From contig NZ_JBGCCH010000040.1 of the NCBI RefSeq assembly GCF_041261205.1, positions 1-64,000 of the forward strand: a stretch of 64,000 bases of DNA. Direction: 5' to 3'. This document shows positions 62,002 to 64,000 of the stretch, one piece after another; position 1 is the first letter of the stretch; every line of letters begins with the position of its first letter. The DNA is from Catenulispora sp. MAP5-51 (GTDB lineage: Bacteria; Actinomycetota; Actinomycetes; Streptomycetales; Catenulisporaceae). The translations under genes and the position numbers were made by a program. Below the pieces are notes generated by a model that saw nothing but the letters and a program-made list of their open reading frames with translations, was not told the origin of the DNA and searched no databases.

Positions 62002-63282
62002 CTATCGAGTCCCTTCTGCGGGGTCGGAGGGCGTGTCCGCGCCGTCGGTGCGGTGCGCGCCGCTCTGCCACGCCGCGGCGATGCCGGGCCGCGGCGGCGA
62101 GGCGCTGAGCACCGGCGGGAGGGGCTGGGTGTCCTGCGTGGCGCTGTGCCGCCGGCGGCGCGGCAGCCCGGCGTCGGTGGTGTCCAGTTCCACGAGGTCT
62201 TCCGGCGCGGGCGGCGCGGCGTCGGAGCCGTCGTCGATCGGGACCTCCGCGGCGAGCAGGGACTCAGGGATGAACAGCGCCGCGCGCGTCCCGCCGAACG
62301 GGCTGCTGGAGCCGTCGATGGAGGCCTGGAAGCCGTAGCGCCGGCTCAGCGCGGCCACCGTCGGGAAGCCGATCTTCGGGTGCGGGCCCAGGGCGTGCAG
62401 GTCCACCGGTTCCTGGCCGGACAGGATGCGGCGCGCGGCGTCCAGCTGCTCGCTGTTCATTCCCACGCCGGCGTCGTCGACGATGACGGTCACGCCGTGG
62501 TGGCCCTCCTGGAACGTCACGTCGACGAAGGACCCGGGCGGGGAGTAGCGGGCGGCGTTGTCCAGCAGCGTGGCCACCGCGTGCACGGCGGGCTCCACGG
62601 CCTGGCCGACCACCTGGCGGCTCAGCTCGCGCGGCCGGACCCGCTGGTAGTCCTGGATGCGGCCCATCGCGCCGCGCACCACGTCGGTCATCGGCTGGGC
62701 CGGCCAGCGCCGGCCGGGCAGGCCGCCGCAGACCACGACGTAGGACTGCGCCTGGCGGATCATCTGCTGGACGGTGTGGTCGATCAGCGTGAGGGTCTCG
62801 AAGGTCTCGTCGCCCCGGTGGCGGCGCATGGCCTCGGCGACCACCTTGCTCAGGTTCGCCCCGAGGCTGACCACGGTCTCGGCGAAGGACCGCACGGCCG
62901 ACTCGGTGGTCTGGTGGGCCTCTTCCTCAACGCGCTGACGCACCGAGGAGGCCACGCCGCGCTGCAGATCACGAAGACCGGTACCATACCGCCGCGTCAG
63001 GACCTGGATGTCGCCGGCGAAAGCGGTCCGCTCCAGGACCGGCGGCACGGCCGGGAAGTGATGGACCGCTTGGCCCGCCGGGGAATCGCCCGTCAGCTCG
63101 CCGACCGAGGGCAGACCGGCGGCGACCAGCTGCGCCACCGCGGCGTCCCGGGCCGCGCAGGCCTCTTCCAGGCCGGCGACCCGCGCCCGCAACTGCCCGG
63201 CACCGCGGGCCCAGTACACGGCGACAGCTATCGCGATGATGAGGGCGGCAGCCGTGCACCACAGTGCTATATCAGCATTCAT
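62002..63282 (-). CDS. cvnA: Conservon sensor kinase-like protein CvnA
   Basis: A 426-residue membrane protein. A single N-terminal transmembrane helix (IALWCTAAALIIAIAVAVYW) is followed by a coiled-coil stretch, a helical dimer region (about 90-205) and an HATPase domain (VATLLDNAARYSPPGSFVDV, VDDAGVGM), then a Pro-rich acidic tail of about 90 residues. A typical phospho-accepting His motif is not obvious, as in other CvnA proteins. ATG 63282 is preferred over a TTG 12 bases earlier. First gene of the conservon; all following genes overlap or nearly touch. Confidence 0.92.
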   Translation of the reverse strand: MNADIALWCTAAALIIAIAVAVYWARGAGQLRARVAGLEEACAARDAAVAQLVAAGLPSVGELTGDSPAGQAVHHFPAVPPVLERTAFAGDIQVLTRRYGTGLRDLQRGVASSVRQRVEEEAHQTTESAVRSFAETVVSLGANLSKVVAEAMRRHRGDETFETLTLIDHTVQQMIRQAQSYVVVCGGLPGRRWPAQPMTDVVRGAMGRIQDYQRVRPRELSRQVVGQAVEPAVHAVATLLDNAARYSPPGSFVDVTFQEGHHGVTVIVDDAGVGMNSEQLDAARRILSGQEPVDLHALGPHPKIGFPTVAALSRRYGFQASIDGSSSPFGGTRAALFIPESLLAAEVPIDDGSDAAPPAPEDLVELDTTDAGLPRRRRHSATQDTQPLPPVLSASPPRPGIAAAWQSGAHRTDGADTPSDPAEGTR

Positions 63283-63552
63283 CCGTCTTCTCAATCAGGT
63301 CTGGTGTGAAGCGAAACGGCACGCTGATGCCTTTTTGCCTGATACTGACACGCTTGCGCGCACCAGATCTACGGGCCATGACAGTACCGCACAAGGGTGT
63401 GACCCGCCGACCTCACGAGCGCTCGACTATTTGTTCTCACGGGATCTTCTGAGCTTTTTCTCAAAGCGGACGTTGACGCGCCCCTCATCGCTCTCTCACT
63501 TCACGAAGCCACCGTTGGCGGTGATCCGAACAACGGTTGTGGAGGTGGTGTC
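63283..63552. other. 270-base divergent promoter region
   Basis: No gene is apparent. The region is less GC-rich than its surroundings and must hold the promoters of the conservon (minus) and of the Ser-rich protein/ApbE genes (plus). I see no strong inverted repeat or riboswitch-like structure. Confidence 0.5.
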
Positions 63553-63864
63553 ATGGAGCGCGAAGCACGACGCAGGTTGGTCCGGATTTCCGCGGTGACC
63601 TGGGGTGTCACGGCGGCGAGCGTGGCCGGCGGGGTGGCGATCGCCGCGACCGTGCCCCGGGCCGCGCACGCGAACCCGGGCAGCTCGGGATTACAGCCGG
63701 CGACAACCGCGCCGAGTACCACGAGCACCACGAGCACGACTTCTTCGAATTCCTCTTCGTCTTCCTCATCGTCATCGTCATCGTCGTCCTCGCCATCCTC
63801 GTCATCCGGTTCGTCTTCTTCGTCATCGTCGTCCGGCCACGCCGCCACCTCGGGTGCGTCATGA
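63553..63864 (+). CDS. Ser-rich small membrane-anchored protein upstream of apbE
   Basis: A 103-residue protein with a basic start (MEREARRRLVRISAVTWGVT), one hydrophobic segment (about residues 13-33) ending near AAHA, and an extracytoplasmic tail made almost only of Ser (about 63-95), coded by TCN microsatellite (about 63736-63838). GGAGG lies seven bases before ATG, and the stop overlaps the next start (ATGA). Small proteins of this kind precede FMN-transferase and FMN-binding-domain genes in other actinomycetes; no function is known. Confidence 0.82.
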   Translation: MEREARRRLVRISAVTWGVTAASVAGGVAIAATVPRAAHANPGSSGLQPATTAPSTTSTTSTTSSNSSSSSSSSSSSSSSPSSSSGSSSSSSSSGHAATSGAS

Positions 63865-64000
63865 GTGCCGCGGCGGCCGACTGGCGCGCGCTGGGTTGCG
63901 CGGTCCGGCTGGCGGTCACCGATCCGGACGCGCTGACCGATGCCCGGCAGGCGCTGGAAACCTGGCTGGCCCGGGTGGATCTGGCCTGCAGCCGGTTCCG
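63861..64000 (+). CDS. apbE: FAD:protein FMN transferase (ApbE family), partial
   Basis: The first 46 codons of a gene running off the window. WRALGCAVRLAVTDPDAL and ETWLARVDLACSRFR match the N-terminus of ApbE-family flavin transferases, where VD.ACSRFR is highly conserved. The enzyme attaches FMN covalently to Thr/Ser of extracytoplasmic flavoproteins. Translation is coupled to the Ser-rich protein gene. The acceptor protein is expected just beyond the window. Confidence 0.82.
   Translation, partial: MSAAAADWRALGCAVRLAVTDPDALTDARQALETWLARVDLACSRF

Noticed and set aside
60655-63309. 884-codon open frame on the plus strand opposite the conservon
   Set aside because: It is the antisense of cvnA-D in very GC-rich DNA, where stop codons are rare in non-coding frames; its composition is Arg/Gly/His-rich without any domain.
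63283-63552. FMN riboswitch upstream of apbE
   Set aside because: No conserved RFN-like paired elements could be recognised in the leader.

Overview
The window is very GC-rich, densely coded DNA with frequent GTG starts, 4-base start/stop overlaps, many LuxR/TetR/GntR regulators, secreted Tat and Sec enzymes with CBM2 modules, and a complete conservon (roadblock/DUF742/GTPase/P450). This points to a filamentous, soil-type actinomycete. The number of giant ATP-binding LuxR regulators and of plant-polymer enzymes would suit Catenulispora or a near relative, but the genus is an inference.

Layout. 1-7.3 kb: tail of a probable IS630-type transposase, a LysR regulator, two convergent LAL-type LuxR regulators and a small CxxC protein. 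7.3-13.8 kb: TetR regulator, a 64-residue unknown protein behind a Tat-exported epoxide-hydrolase-like enzyme, a serine alpha/beta hydrolase, a third LAL regulator, a VOC protein. 14.1-17.7 kb: a DGPF protein with its ECF42-type sigma factor, and two overlapping phosphotransferase genes. 17.8-20.9 kb: a secreted serine hydrolase and a Tat/Sec-exported GH18 chitinase with a DasR-like site upstream. 21.0-23.7 kb: a scar of gene fragments (unknown secreted protein, dihydrodipicolinate-synthase-like gene, 5'-truncated cupin dioxygenase, LPxTG surface protein) around one intact GntR gene, followed by an unrecognised 676-residue helical-repeat protein.

25.9-39.9 kb is the centrepiece: a nearly unbroken minus-strand operon for pectin/uronate use. 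It runs GntR regulator, KdgD-like dehydratase, IlvD/Edd sugar-acid dehydratase, a four-gene ABC importer, a GH28 polygalacturonase, uronate dehydrogenase, a second GH28, a heparinase II/III-like lyase and a SnoaL-like protein. The parts fit an oxidative route: pectin to galacturonate (GH28), to galactarolactone (Udh), to galactarate, to 5-keto-4-deoxyglucarate (IlvD/Edd enzyme), to alpha-ketoglutarate semialdehyde (KdgD). No lactonase or semialdehyde dehydrogenase is visible. Next to it lie a CE1 esterase-CBM2 and a GH5 cellulase-FN3-CBM2 that share a GAAA(C/G)TTTC palindrome upstream.

43.5-58.1 kb: serine hydrolase of the beta-lactamase fold, phosphotransferase with a His-Asp tail, TetR/aldo-keto reductase pair with an obvious operator, GNAT and MarR genes, a FUSC exporter, a MacB-like ABC exporter, a two-component system, and an ArsR regulator divergent from an MFS transporter. 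58.1-63.3 kb: conservon cvnA-B-C-D followed by two P450 genes, the first lacking the ExxR motif as in the CYP157 family. 63.5-64.0 kb: a Ser-rich membrane-anchored protein and the start of an ApbE FMN transferase.

No rRNA, tRNA, CRISPR array, prophage or replication origin was seen. All family calls come from reading motifs, with no database search.
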